A stretch of DNA of 64,000 bases, from positions 310,001 to 374,000 of the forward strand of contig NZ_SBFF01000002.1 of assembly GCF_004151485.1 (NCBI RefSeq), written 5' to 3'. A program made the position numbers and the translations under genes. This DNA comes from Sphingosinicella sp. CPCC 101087 (GTDB lineage: Bacteria > Pseudomonadota > Alphaproteobacteria > Sphingomonadales > Sphingomonadaceae). The notes beneath the pieces are model-generated. The model saw nothing but the letters and a program-made list of their open reading frames with translations. It was not told where the DNA came from and searched no databases. The stretch's first letter is position 1. The number at the start of each line of letters is the position of its first letter. Shown in pieces: positions 17,514 to 27,056 of the stretch.

Positions 17514-17744
17514 GCGCGGCTTGCCGAGACTGAAGGGAAGCCGCGCTCATTCACGGCCGCAACGGGATAACTCGACCTCATTTTCGTCGCCCTTGCAGGG
17601 CCGACGTCGAGCGCACGCGACCGGCCAGCGCAAGACTCTGCCCTTGCCCGGATGTCCGTGCCGCGCGGGCGGTCCTCCGCCCTTGGCGTAGCGGTCGAAC
17701 CCCTGCACAATGCGCGCGAGGACCACAGCCTGGGACACGCGCTT

Positions 17745-18269
17745 ATGACGTTCACGCTCTACGACGCTTCCGTGCCGATCTTCGTGCGCTCGCTCACCGA
17801 CATGCGAGCCTGGCTCGACAAGGCGGCGATGGAGAAATCCGAGGCCGATCTGTTCGCGGCGCGTCTTGCGCCCGACATGCGCCCGCTTCCCGCGCAGTAC
17901 CAGATGGCCTCCGATACGGCCAAGAACGCGATCGGCCGCCTGTGCGGAATCGAGGCGCCGTCCATGGCCGATACCGAGACGAGCTTCGCCGAACTGAAGG
18001 AACGCTGCGAAAAGACCATCGCCTATGTCGAGAGCATCGATCCCGCCGCCATAGCCGGGAGCGAAGAGCGGGAGGTGGAGCTGCGCTTCCCCGGCGGAAC
18101 CGGCTATCGCTGGATCGGCCGCGACTATCTTACCGGCTTCGCGCTCCCGAACTTCTTCTTCCACGTCACGACCGCTTACGCCATCCTTCGCGCCGCCGGC
18201 ATAAGTCTCGGCAAGCCCGATTTCCTCCAGCACCTCGGCCCGCCCAATCTTGTGCCGGCCGGCTCGTGA
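17745..18269 (+). CDS. DUF1993 family protein
   Basis: 174 residues, predicted cytosolic, starting M-T-F-T-L-Y-D-A-S. The family is all-helical and resembles DinB-like four-helix bundles; no reaction is established. The frame is open upstream to 17652, but the family start is at this ATG. The gap back to the regulator (17514-17744) shows no convincing gene. A sugar acetyltransferase follows 93 bases downstream. Confidence 0.75.
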   Translation: MTFTLYDASVPIFVRSLTDMRAWLDKAAMEKSEADLFAARLAPDMRPLPAQYQMASDTAKNAIGRLCGIEAPSMADTETSFAELKERCEKTIAYVESIDPAAIAGSEEREVELRFPGGTGYRWIGRDYLTGFALPNFFFHVTTAYAILRAAGISLGKPDFLQHLGPPNLVPAGS

Positions 18270-18362
18270 GCGGATCGCCAGGGCCCTGCTCGCCGCAACC
18301 GCCGCAGTCGCCCTGCACCCAGGGGCCGCCGGCGCCTGCCTGATTGCGGCGGAGCCTTCCGG

Positions 18363-18911
18363 ATGACGGCCGAGAAACGCAAGATGCTCGCCGGCGAGCT
18401 CTATCGAGCCGACGATCCCGAGCTCGTCGCGGACCGGCAGCGCGCCGCCGTGTGGATGGACGCCTACAACGCCGCCGGTGCGCACAGCCCGGCCGAGCGG
18501 GAAGAGCTCCTGCGCACGCTGCTCGGATCAGTGGGGGAGGGAGCGGAGGTCCGCCCGCCTTTCCACTGCGACTATGGCTGGAACATCCACCTGGGGGGTG
18601 GCGCCTTCCTCAACTTCGGCTGCATCATCCTCGACGTCGCACGGGTCACGATCGGCGATCGCGCGCAGATTGGCCCGAATGTCCAGATCCTGGCCGCGGA
18701 TCATCCGCGCGATCCAGCGCTTCGCGCTCGGCTGCTCGAAATTGGGCGGCCGGTGACGATCGGCGCGAATACGTGGATCGGCGGCGGCGCGATCATCCTG
18801 CCGGGAATCACGATCGGCGATGATGCGGTGATAGGCGCAGGAAGCGTCGTTACGCGCGACGTCCCTGCCGGGGCGACGGCGGTTGGAAATCCGGCCCGCG
18901 TGCGGAGCTGA
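18363..18911 (+). CDS. Sugar O-acetyltransferase (maltose/galactoside acetyltransferase family)
   Basis: 182 residues. An N-terminal M-L-A-G-E-L-Y motif typical of the Maa/LacA/NodL group is followed by a left-handed beta-helix of hexapeptide repeats (for example V-T-I-G-A-N-T-W-I-G-G-G-A-I-I-L-P-G) and the end motif A-V-G-N-P-A-R-V. These trimeric enzymes transfer acetyl from acetyl-CoA to sugar hydroxyls. The catalytic His lies in A-A-D-H-P. The natural acceptor cannot be told. Good start context with GGAG-like bases just upstream. Confidence 0.88.
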   Translation: MTAEKRKMLAGELYRADDPELVADRQRAAVWMDAYNAAGAHSPAEREELLRTLLGSVGEGAEVRPPFHCDYGWNIHLGGGAFLNFGCIILDVARVTIGDRAQIGPNVQILAADHPRDPALRARLLEIGRPVTIGANTWIGGGAIILPGITIGDDAVIGAGSVVTRDVPAGATAVGNPARVRS

Positions 18912-18994
18912 GAAACGATGGCCTCGCTGTCCACGGCCTATTCGGCCCGCCTGATTTCCGCCGGCCAGGCCTGACGACTCGAGGGAGCCAACGA

Positions 18995-19783
18995 TCAGAG
19001 AAGGTCCGGGTCTGTGAGCTTCGTATCGGCCCGGCCTTCATCCCGGTCGCCGGATCGCGGTTCATCGGCGTTCCGGAGGTCGTCGGGCGCGAGCCGGTAG
19101 GCCGTGCCCCGGACGGCATGGCCATAGCCGCGGAACATCGCGGCCTGACTTCGTACGCCGGAATCCTGTCGAGCGCCTTTTCTTCTCCCTCCGGCCGAAG
19201 TGAAGGAAAGTGCTTCGACCGTCGCCGAGCCGTGGGGAAGGTCGTTCCGTTTCGCAGCAAGGATCGCGAGCGGCGGGTCTGAGGGCGGCTCGCGGCCCGG
19301 CTCAGCGTGGTCCATCATCAACCCGGACCCGAGCGTCGCCATCGTCGCCCCGGCAAGCTTGTCCGCCGACCCCTCGCCGTCCTGCTCGAGCAGCGGATAG
19401 AGGATGCGCTCTTCGAAGGCGATGCGTTGGCGCAGACTGGCGATGAGCGCCGCCAATTCCTCGCAATAAGCACGCCAATGCGCCTCGATGGCAATGGCCG
19501 TCCAGCGGCGCTCATGTTCGGCCAGCCTGTCCGAGAATGTCCCGCCCTCGGCTTGGAGTTCGGCGAGCGCAGCGCATATCTCGGAACTCACGAACCCCCT
19601 CAGCGGATAGATCGCCCAGGCCTCGCGCTTCAGATGGTTCATGACGGCTTCGCGGAACGCGCGCCTGAGCTGGAGAAAGCCGAACGGCTCCGGCGCGTCC
19701 GGGAGGTCGGCAATCGCCTCGAGCCTGCGGGCGAGCCGCTCCAAGTGGCGGTGCTCGCCGTACAGATAGTCAACCTGATCCAC
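18995..19783 (-). CDS. Hemerythrin-like (HHE) domain protein
   Basis: 262 residues from a GTG at 19783 that has GGGGGA upstream; an ATG at 19855 without a ribosome site would add 24 Arg/Ala/Gly-rich residues. Residues 1-140 give a four-helix HHE-like pattern (Y-L-Y-G-E-H-R-H near the start, M-N-H-L-K-R-E, A-E-H-E-R-R-W, F-E-E-R-I-L-Y-P-L-L-E), suited to a diiron or other ligand-binding site. The last 110 residues look low-complexity and could be a spurious extension. Hemerythrin-like proteins often serve in redox or nitric-oxide responses. It lies 148 bases downstream of the fused sensor-regulator gene on the same strand. Confidence 0.6.
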   Translation of the reverse strand: MDQVDYLYGEHRHLERLARRLEAIADLPDAPEPFGFLQLRRAFREAVMNHLKREAWAIYPLRGFVSSEICAALAELQAEGGTFSDRLAEHERRWTAIAIEAHWRAYCEELAALIASLRQRIAFEERILYPLLEQDGEGSADKLAGATMATLGSGLMMDHAEPGREPPSDPPLAILAAKRNDLPHGSATVEALSFTSAGGRRKGARQDSGVRSQAAMFRGYGHAVRGTAYRLAPDDLRNADEPRSGDRDEGRADTKLTDPDLL

Positions 19784-19931
19784 GCGGATCCCCCGGCCTG
19801 CACTCCTGCTGGCACCCCTGCCGGGTGCCTGCCGCGCGTTCGCCCGGTCGACCATACCGTATGAACACGTAATCAGGTCGGCCGGCGGCCTCCTTGCCGC
19901 AGGCAGCGAAGCGTGCGGACTGGTTCCGCAG

Positions 19932-22475
19932 TCATGATTGGGGAGGAACCGAAGGCTCCAGGTTGAAGCATATTGCGGTGCCACCCCCGGCCGCGGGCTC
20001 CCACCGGATCCGCCCGCCATGCGCCTCGATGACGGCCCGGCAGATCGACAGGCCGATGCCTGGCCCGTTCGGCTTGGTGGTGACGAAAGGGGAGAAGAGG
20101 CTGTTCCGAACCTCCTCGGCCATGCCGCGGCCTCTGTCTTCGATCCGAACCTCCACCTGTCCGTCACCCCCGGCCGCGGCTCCGATCCGGATCGTCTTTC
20201 GCGGCGCCCCGGCCATCGCGTCGAGCGCGTTTCGCAGGAGGTTGATCATCACCTGCTGAAGCTGGATGCGATCGGCGCGGACCCATTCCGCTTCGTCGGC
20301 GATGTCGATCGCCAGCACGACCTCGGGATGGCCGGCGAGCACCAGCCTGGCCGAATCCTCGACGATCTGACGAAGGTTTTCCCGCTTGCGCTCGAGCGGC
20401 CCGTGCAACGCCTGCGTTTTCAGCCGGTCCACGATCTGCCAAGCCAAACGGGCGCTGCTCTCGATCCCCTCGATCGCATCGGCCAGGTGCGCCTTGTCCT
20501 CCATGTCGGCCCCGATCGCCCTGCGCAGCCCGCCGGCATAGCTGGTCAAGGCGGCGAGCGGCTGATTGAGTTCGTGGGCGAAGGTCGAGGCCATTGCAGC
20601 CATGGCGTTAGTGCCGGCCGCGCTCACCAGCTCATTCTGAAGGCGCCGCAATTCGATCTCGGTGCGCTCCCGCTCCGTCTCGTCGAGCACAATACCCACC
20701 AGGCGTCGGGAGCGCGGATCCGCCGCGGCGACGGCATCGCCCAGCGCGAGCAGCCAGCGGACCTCACCGCTCGGATGCACGGCCCGATAGCGGCAGCTAT
20801 AAGTCGTCCCGATGGCGATCGCGCTTTCCAGCGCGGCTTTCCAGGCGGGAAAATCGTCGGGATGGACACTGGCCGACCAGCTCGCCTGGGGCAGCTCGCG
20901 AAGCGAGTCGCCCTCGAGACCGTGCATCTCCAGCGCGCGCGCACACAATCGAACCGTCCCCTCGTCGAGGTCGAGATCCCAGGTGCCGGCACCGGCACCG
21001 GCCTGCGCCAGCGCGATCCGCTGGTTCGCCGCCTCGGCCCGCTCCTGCATCGCCTTCAGCGCCGTGACGTCGTTGCCCGAGCCGACCATCCTTGCCGGAG
21101 CCCCGGTTCCGGGATCGCGTTCGACGATCCGGCCGCGATCGCGATTCCATAGCCAATCCCCGTTCCGAGCCTTCAGGCGATACTCGCAGGCGAATATCTC
21201 GCTGCGTCCGGCCAGATGCTCCGCAAGCTGATGCTCCACTTCCGGCCAGTCGTCCGGGTGGATGAGCTCCCTGATCGCATCGAGATTCTCATCGAGCTCG
21301 CCTTGGGCGTAGCCCAGCCGGGCGAGGAAGCGCGGCGACAGCGTGATTCGCCCGGTTGCGATGTCGAAATCCCAGGCGCCGTCTCCGGATGCTTCGAGCG
21401 CGAGCCGAAGACGCTCCTCGCCCTGCTCGAGCGCTGCGTTCGCCGTCCGCGTCCCGGTGATGTCGTGGAAGAATACCTGCAGCCCGCCGGCCATCGGCCG
21501 GATGCTGACGTCAAGCCAGCGGCCGAGGTGCGGCCCGAAGAACTGAAAGCGTGCTGACCGGCGCTCCTCGGCCGCCGCGTGCGCTTCCAGGTAGAGGCGC
21601 GTTCGGGCCGCGCCGGGAAAGACGTCCCACAAGTTCCGCCCGACCATGTCGTCGAGCCCGAACATCTCCTGGGCATTACGGTTGACGTAGGTGATGTTGA
21701 AGTCCCGGTCGACGAGGTACACACCGTCGGTCGTCCCTTCGAGCGTATCCATGACCGGCGGAAGCAATTCTTGGCTCGCCAGCTTTCGCCCCGCCGAAAG
21801 TCTCTTCGCGCCGCCACGCCCGGGGAAGGGGGCCAGCGCCGCCGCCGTCGGTGTGTTTCCGGGGCTGTCTTCGAGCGGGCTCAACTCGGCGGCGATCGCC
21901 ATCCGGATCGCCTCGGCCACCGAGGCGGTACCGAGTTCCGTCATCATCATGGCGCGATGCATCTCGACCGTGCGAGGGCTGAGATCGAGGCGCCGGGCCA
22001 TTTCCTTGTTGCTCATGCCGGCGAGTACGCCGCGCAGGATCTGGCGCTGGCGCTGCGACAGGCCCTGCAGCCGGGCTGCAGCCGCCCTCCGGCCGCGATC
22101 CCGATCCGTCGCTCGCTTGGCTTCCTCGATGGCGCGGTCGATTGCGACGATCAGTTCGGTCTCGTCGTACGGTTTCTCGATGAAGTCGACCGCTCCGCCC
22201 TTGAGCGCGCGGACAGCGGCGGGAATATCGCCCCGGCCGCTCACGATCACCACCGGAAGGTCCAGCCCACGGGCGGTGAGCTCCGCCAGCACCTGGCCGC
22301 CGTCCATGTCCGGCATGCACAGATCGAGCAGGACGCAACCCTCGCGTAGCGGCGTTCGCGCGAGGAATTCCTTCCCGCTCGCGAATACCTGGGTGGAATA
22401 TCCGTGGCCGCTGAGGAGGAAGCTTGTCGCGCTACGTACCGAGGCGTCGTCGTCGATGATGTAGATGGTCTTCAT
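19932..22475 (-). CDS. Fused FixJ-type response regulator and PAS sensor histidine kinase
   Basis: 847 residues in one uninterrupted frame. Order: receiver domain (residues about 1-120; Asp51 acceptor in L-L-D-L-C-M-P, Lys101), LuxR/FixJ helix-turn-helix (about 137-200), a Pro/Ala-rich linker, three PAS domains (about 241-610), then HisKA with H-box F-A-H-E-L-N-Q-P (His634) and HATPase with N-L-L-R-N-A-L-D-A and G-I-G-L-S-I-C. FixL and FixJ are normally separate proteins; here the regulator comes first and its DNA-binding domain is internal. No heme-binding PAS residue is evident. The ATG at 22475 is the natural start of the receiver. The upstream gap leads to the divergent siderophore receptor. 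Confidence 0.85.
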   Translation of the reverse strand: MKTIYIIDDDASVRSATSFLLSGHGYSTQVFASGKEFLARTPLREGCVLLDLCMPDMDGGQVLAELTARGLDLPVVIVSGRGDIPAAVRALKGGAVDFIEKPYDETELIVAIDRAIEEAKRATDRDRGRRAAAARLQGLSQRQRQILRGVLAGMSNKEMARRLDLSPRTVEMHRAMMMTELGTASVAEAIRMAIAAELSPLEDSPGNTPTAAALAPFPGRGGAKRLSAGRKLASQELLPPVMDTLEGTTDGVYLVDRDFNITYVNRNAQEMFGLDDMVGRNLWDVFPGAARTRLYLEAHAAAEERRSARFQFFGPHLGRWLDVSIRPMAGGLQVFFHDITGTRTANAALEQGEERLRLALEASGDGAWDFDIATGRITLSPRFLARLGYAQGELDENLDAIRELIHPDDWPEVEHQLAEHLAGRSEIFACEYRLKARNGDWLWNRDRGRIVERDPGTGAPARMVGSGNDVTALKAMQERAEAANQRIALAQAGAGAGTWDLDLDEGTVRLCARALEMHGLEGDSLRELPQASWSASVHPDDFPAWKAALESAIAIGTTYSCRYRAVHPSGEVRWLLALGDAVAAADPRSRRLVGIVLDETERERTEIELRRLQNELVSAAGTNAMAAMASTFAHELNQPLAALTSYAGGLRRAIGADMEDKAHLADAIEGIESSARLAWQIVDRLKTQALHGPLERKRENLRQIVEDSARLVLAGHPEVVLAIDIADEAEWVRADRIQLQQVMINLLRNALDAMAGAPRKTIRIGAAAGGDGQVEVRIEDRGRGMAEEVRNSLFSPFVTTKPNGPGIGLSICRAVIEAHGGRIRWEPAAGGGTAICFNLEPSVPPQS

Positions 22476-22668
22476 GGACTCCGGACTGTCGATTCTCGGA
22501 AAAAGTCCATGTGAAGCCGTCGTGCCGCCGAGGAAAGTGCGAATGGCGCCGGAACACGCGTCGGCCGCTCGGATCGGCCGGCCCTTCGAACGGCTCGGCT
22601 CCGACATGCAGGATAGCCGCGCTGCATCCCGCTTCCGAACACATGCAAGGGTTCGCACTTGACTTATT

Positions 22669-22687
22669 GCGATCGATTATCATTAGC
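22669..22687 (+). promoter_or_regulatory. Fur-box-like operator upstream of siderophore receptor
   Basis: The 19 bases match the classical Fur consensus at 13 positions, with a near-perfect right half (ATCATTAGC). TTGACT at 22659-22664 just upstream could be the -35. It lies 39 bases ahead of the receptor start, where iron-dependent repression would be expected. Confidence 0.45.
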
Positions 22688-22725
22688 GGGGGAATTGATA
22701 ACAGATCGCAAAAGGGGTGGGCGAC

Positions 22726-24891
22726 ATGACATTAAGAAGGGCCGCGTGGCTGCTCGCCGGGACACTTACACCCGCGGTGGGTGCGCAGGCGGAAATCGCC
22801 GATACGTCATTCGCCGAGACGGAGGAGCATTCAGGGCCGGTTGGTCCGGACGGAGCGGGCGGGCAGGCAGACATAATCGTCACCGGCCGCGCGAGCCGGC
22901 TCTACCGAGCGGGAGAGACCGCGAGCGGCAAGCTGCCTTCCGATCCGCTTGGAAGCCCGTTGGTGATCAACGTCATCACCGAGCAGCTCATCCAGGATCA
23001 AGGAGCGCGCGATGCGCAGGATCTCTATCGCAACATTCCGGGTGTCAGCTTCTTCAGCTATGCCGGGGTGACGGCGCGCGGCTTCCGCCAGGAGGAGATC
23101 TTCTATGACGGGCTGCGTGGCGATCCCTATGCCGGCTTCTCGGTCCCGCAATTGTTCAACATTGCGCGCGTCGAGTTCCTGAAGGGGCCGGCCGGGATGC
23201 TTTACGGACCCGGCGCGCCCGGCGGGCTGTTCAATTACATCACCAAGAAGCCCGCGGACGTTTTTTCCGCTTCGGCCTCGGCAGTGCTCGGCAATCGCGA
23301 CCGCTACGGCGCCTCCGCGGAGATTACCGGTCCGCTCGCCGGCGGGCTGTCCGGCCGCGCCGCCCTGTTCTACGAGGAGCAGGATTCCTTCCGCATCAAC
23401 GCCGGCAGCGAAACCTTCATCGCCGACGGCGGCCTCAGCTACGATTTCGGCCCCGCCCGCCTGATTGTCCAGGCGACCCGCTACGACCAGGACCTTCCCG
23501 GCAACCGGCTGCGCGGCATCCCGGCCGACGATGATGGTCGCTTTCTCGCCGACATCAGCTGGAACCACAATGAGGCGACCGACTTTCTCAACTTGCGCTC
23601 GGACGTCGCCCAGGCGCGGCTCGAGGTGGAACCGCTCGCCGGCGTGACCTTCGACGCGACCCTTCGCTACAATGACGCGTTCGAAGAGCAGCAATATCAC
23701 GAGCCGCGCGGCCTGTTCGATTCCGACGGCGACGGCGTCGTCGATTCGAGCACCCGCGAATTCCGTGACCAGATGCGCTGGCAGGAGACCTGGTCGTTCG
23801 GAACCAACGCCGTGTGGAGCGCCGACGTGGCCCCGAACGTGCGCAACCGAGTCCTGATCGGGTACGACCGGTTCACCGGCGACTTCGACTTTCGCGGCCG
23901 CAGCCTGCGGGGCGCAACCGTCGACACGCCAGGCCTGCCGGGCCCGATCAGCCTGAGAGATCCGGTCTACGGCCGCACCGACCCCAACACCTACAACCAG
24001 ATCCCGTTCACCGTCACCGACACGTCGCAGGAGCGCGAGGGCTTCTACCTTCTCGACGAGCTCACGGTCGGGCCGGTGATCGCAGTGCTGGGAATCCGGC
24101 ACGACCGATTCGACGATCGCGACGGCGCCGACCGCTTCAGCGACAGCGACGAGACGGTCCGCGCCGGTCTCGTCTATCGCGTTACGCCGGAAGTGTCGCT
24201 GTTCGGCCATTATGCCGAGAGCTTCCAGCCGCAGGACATTTCGAGCCAGAATCCGCTCGCCGGCGGCCCGTTCGCCCCCACCGCAGGAGACATTGTCGAA
24301 GGCGGGGTGAAGACGGCCCTGATGGGCGGCCGCCTCCAGTCGACCCTCGCGGGCTACCGGATCCGGCGGACCAACCTCCTCCAGGCGGATCCCGACGGCG
24401 ATTCTGGAAATGACGGCGTCGACGATCTCGTCGCGTTCGGGGAGATCACCTCCAAGGGAATAGAGTTCGATCTCGCCGCCGACATCACCCCGAATTGGGT
24501 CGCGGTCGTCGCTTATGCCTATAACGACACGAGGATCACCCGCGATTCCGGCACCGGCGGCGGCTTCTCCAACAATGTCGGCGACCGCTTCGCCAATGCG
24601 CCCGAGCACACGCTGGGCTTTTGGACCCGCTACCAGTTCCCGCGGCCCGGCATCGCCGTCGCGCTCGGCGGCGACTATGTGTCCGAGCGGCTCAGCATCG
24701 ATGGTCAGAGGGTTCGGCCCTACATGATATTCGACGCGTCGCTGATCTGGGAGCGCGGGCCGTGGCGCGCGCTGCTGCGCGTCGACAATCTGCTGGACAA
24801 GACCTACGCCGCGTCGGGCTTCATCGAGCGCTCGGGTCATTTTCCGGGCGAGCCGCGGACCGTCTTTCTCGAGATCGCACACCGGTGGTAG
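22726..24891 (+). CDS. TonB-dependent siderophore receptor
   Basis: 721 residues. Signal peptide about 1-21, TonB-box-like D-I-I-V-T-G, plug domain with R-V-E-F-L-K-G-P-A-G-M-L-Y-G-P-G-A-P-G-G, the form typical of FhuA/FoxA/FpvA-type siderophore receptors, then the barrel, ending L-E-I-A-H-R-W. It would import a ferric siderophore across the outer membrane. The ATG at 22726 follows AAAGGGG by eight bases; an in-frame GTG nine bases earlier is less likely. The next gene, a PepSY membrane protein, begins 11 bases after the stop, and a Fur-like box lies upstream. Confidence 0.88.
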   Translation: MTLRRAAWLLAGTLTPAVGAQAEIADTSFAETEEHSGPVGPDGAGGQADIIVTGRASRLYRAGETASGKLPSDPLGSPLVINVITEQLIQDQGARDAQDLYRNIPGVSFFSYAGVTARGFRQEEIFYDGLRGDPYAGFSVPQLFNIARVEFLKGPAGMLYGPGAPGGLFNYITKKPADVFSASASAVLGNRDRYGASAEITGPLAGGLSGRAALFYEEQDSFRINAGSETFIADGGLSYDFGPARLIVQATRYDQDLPGNRLRGIPADDDGRFLADISWNHNEATDFLNLRSDVAQARLEVEPLAGVTFDATLRYNDAFEEQQYHEPRGLFDSDGDGVVDSSTREFRDQMRWQETWSFGTNAVWSADVAPNVRNRVLIGYDRFTGDFDFRGRSLRGATVDTPGLPGPISLRDPVYGRTDPNTYNQIPFTVTDTSQEREGFYLLDELTVGPVIAVLGIRHDRFDDRDGADRFSDSDETVRAGLVYRVTPEVSLFGHYAESFQPQDISSQNPLAGGPFAPTAGDIVEGGVKTALMGGRLQSTLAGYRIRRTNLLQADPDGDSGNDGVDDLVAFGEITSKGIEFDLAADITPNWVAVVAYAYNDTRITRDSGTGGGFSNNVGDRFANAPEHTLGFWTRYQFPRPGIAVALGGDYVSERLSIDGQRVRPYMIFDASLIWERGPWRALLRVDNLLDKTYAASGFIERSGHFPGEPRTVFLEIAHRW

Positions 24892-24902
24892 GGCCGGCCG
24901 CC

Positions 24903-26162
24903 ATGGCTCGGAGCGACCCCGCCGGCGCCGGAACCGGTGCCCGCGATTCCGCCGCCGCGGCGCCGGCGACCAAGCGCGCCCGCTTCTGGTGGCTGGTTCA
25001 CCAATGGGCCGGCCTGAAATTCTCCGTGCTGCTGAGCTTCGTCCTGCTTACCGGTACGCTTGCCGTGTTCAGCGCCGAGCTCGACTGGGCGACGCGGCCG
25101 GCGCTGCGCGTCGACCCGGCCAGCGTGTCCGGTTCGGTGAACTTTCCGGCGATCGCGCGGGAGGCGGCGAGAACGCGGCCGGATCACCGGTTCCGGTCGA
25201 TCGAGGCTCCGCCGGCCCGCGCCTTCGCCGCGACCGTCACTGCCGAAAGACCCGACGGCAGCCTCGTCTTCCTCTACGCCCACCCGATCACCGGCGAGAT
25301 CCAGGGGGAGGGCCACTGGGTCGGCGCCAAGCGCGTGCTGAGGAACATGCACCGTCACCTGAACATGCCGATATGGCTCGGCGTGCCGATCGTCTCCTCG
25401 CTGGCGCTGCTGCTGCTGGTCAGCTTGGTCACGTCGCTGATCGTCTACAAGAAATGGTGGCGCGGCTTTGCGCGGCCGATTCGCACGCGCGACGCTCGCA
25501 CCGGAATCGGCGACTTCCACCGGCTCGCCGGCGTCTGGAGCCTGTGGTTCGTGGCACTGATGATCCTCACCGGCTTGTGGTACCTAGCCGAGGAGGTCGC
25601 GGCCGGAGCGCCGCCCGCGCCGCGCCCGGAGCTCGCCGCCGTCCCCATGCCGGTGCAAGCGCTCCCGGACCGACTCGCCGCCGGTCTAGCCGCCGCCCGC
25701 GCCGCCGATCCGGACCTGCGGATCGAGCGGATCGCGTTCCCCACCGACAGCCTTGGCGCCTTCAAGTTCGAAGGGCAGAAGGCGGCGATCCTGGTGCGCC
25801 CGCGCGCCAATGCCGTGTGGACCGATGCGCGCAGCGGGGCGCCGGTCATGCTCGCCGACGCCCGCGACATGAGCGTTCATCAGCGCATTGCCGAGGCGGC
25901 CGACCCACTCCATTTCGGAACCTTCGGCGGCTACTGGACCAAGATCCCCTGGTTCCTTTTCGGCTTGCTGCTGACCGGCCTCTCGATTTCGGGCGTCATG
26001 CTCTATGCGATGCGTATCGGCCGGTCGAAGCGCCTGCGCGGCGAGGGCAAGGGCATGCTTGCGCGCGGCTGGATGGGCATGGGTCCCTGGCGATGGCCCG
26101 CGACCGCGCTCGTCCTGGTCTCCTTCATCCTGCTGCCGACGCTCTTTTCGGTCGGGGATTGA
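24903..26162 (+). CDS. PepSY-associated transmembrane protein (ferri-siderophore reductase type)
   Basis: 419 residues with about four membrane spans: W-L-V-H-Q-W-A-G-L-K near the start, a periplasmic PepSY domain, a span near L-L-L-L-V-S-L-V-T, a conserved R-N-M-H-R-H-L-N and G-D-F-H-R-L-A-G, and a C-terminal span. Proteins of this group sit with siderophore receptors and several reduce or help release iron from siderophores. Conserved histidines in or near the spans could bind heme. It follows the receptor by 11 bases, so an operon is likely. The start at 24903 is chosen by similarity; a longer frame upstream lies inside the receptor gene. Confidence 0.82.
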   Translation: MARSDPAGAGTGARDSAAAAPATKRARFWWLVHQWAGLKFSVLLSFVLLTGTLAVFSAELDWATRPALRVDPASVSGSVNFPAIAREAARTRPDHRFRSIEAPPARAFAATVTAERPDGSLVFLYAHPITGEIQGEGHWVGAKRVLRNMHRHLNMPIWLGVPIVSSLALLLLVSLVTSLIVYKKWWRGFARPIRTRDARTGIGDFHRLAGVWSLWFVALMILTGLWYLAEEVAAGAPPAPRPELAAVPMPVQALPDRLAAGLAAARAADPDLRIERIAFPTDSLGAFKFEGQKAAILVRPRANAVWTDARSGAPVMLADARDMSVHQRIAEAADPLHFGTFGGYWTKIPWFLFGLLLTGLSISGVMLYAMRIGRSKRLRGEGKGMLARGWMGMGPWRWPATALVLVSFILLPTLFSVGD

Positions 26163-26181
26163 GGCGCGGAGCGTTCACGGT

Positions 26182-27054
26182 CTAGCCGTGCGCCGCCGCG
26201 CCCTTGATCCAGTCGCGAAAGGTCCGCATCGCCGAAGTGTCCTGCCGGGACATCATCCGCGTCAGCCAGTAGGCGCCGCAATCGACCTCGATGTCGAAGG
26301 GGCGGACGAGGCGTTCGGCGAGCAGCTCCTTCTCGAACATCGCCACGGGCGCGAGCGCAACGCCTCGGCCTGCGATCGCCGCGGCGACCATCGACGTCGA
26401 GCTGTCGAAGACCATGCCCCGGAGCGGGGGGCAGCCCGCCCCGGCCGCGTCGAACCAGCGAATCCATTCGTCGGGGCGGTAGGAGCGCAGCAGTCGCTCT
26501 CCCGTCAGGGCGCCGGGCCCGGTCAGCCGCTCCGCCACCGCCGGCGCGCAAAGCGGAGTAAGCGGCGCCGCCATGATCAGGTCGGCATGTGTCGCATGCC
26601 ACGCACCGTCGCCGAACCGGATCGCGAGATCCAGCCCTTCGCCCGCCAGGTCGACCCGATTATTGTTGGTCATGATCCTCAGGTCGATCTGGGGATGCTC
26701 GCGCGTGAAGCGGTCGACGCGGTCGAGCAGCCAGCCGACAGCGAAGGTACCGACGACGCCGACCGTCAGCACCTCGCGCAGTCGTCCGTCGGCATAGCGG
26801 TCGAGAGTCGATCCGATCCGTTCGAAAGCATCGGCCAGCACGGGAACGAGCGCCTGTCCCTCGTCGGTGAGCGCGAGGCCGCGGGGAAGGCGTCGGAACA
26901 GAGGCATTCCGAGGCGGCGTTCGAGCGAGGCGACCTGATGGCTCACCGCGCCCTGGCTGACGCACAGTTCGATGGCGGCGCGGGTGAAGTTCAGATGCCG
27001 GGCGGCGGCTTCGAAAGCGCGCAGGGCATTGAGGGGAAGCTGAGCTCGATCCAT
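26182..27054 (-). CDS. LysR-family regulator, AmpR/GcvA type
   Basis: 290 residues. N-terminal winged helix (P-L-N-A-L-R-A-F-E-A-A-A-R-H-L-N-F-T-R-A-A, then S-Q-G-A-V-S-H-Q-V) with the P-L-x-x-L-R-x-F start typical of the GcvA/AmpR subgroup, followed by a two-lobed effector domain. AmpR-type regulators control beta-lactamase genes in response to murein fragments. Here the gene is divergent from a metallo-beta-lactamase, 115 bases away, with a palindromic LysR box between them. Convergent with the PepSY gene. Confidence 0.85.
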   Translation of the reverse strand: MDRAQLPLNALRAFEAAARHLNFTRAAIELCVSQGAVSHQVASLERRLGMPLFRRLPRGLALTDEGQALVPVLADAFERIGSTLDRYADGRLREVLTVGVVGTFAVGWLLDRVDRFTREHPQIDLRIMTNNNRVDLAGEGLDLAIRFGDGAWHATHADLIMAAPLTPLCAPAVAERLTGPGALTGERLLRSYRPDEWIRWFDAAGAGCPPLRGMVFDSSTSMVAAAIAGRGVALAPVAMFEKELLAERLVRPFDIEVDCGAYWLTRMMSRQDTSAMRTFRDWIKGAAAHG

Positions 27055-27056
27055 CG

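Noticed and set aside
18271-18348. 25-codon Pro/Cys-rich frame starting at a GTG that overlaps the DUF1993 stop
   Set aside because: Too short and low-complexity; no ribosome site beyond the overlap and no partner genes for a modified peptide.
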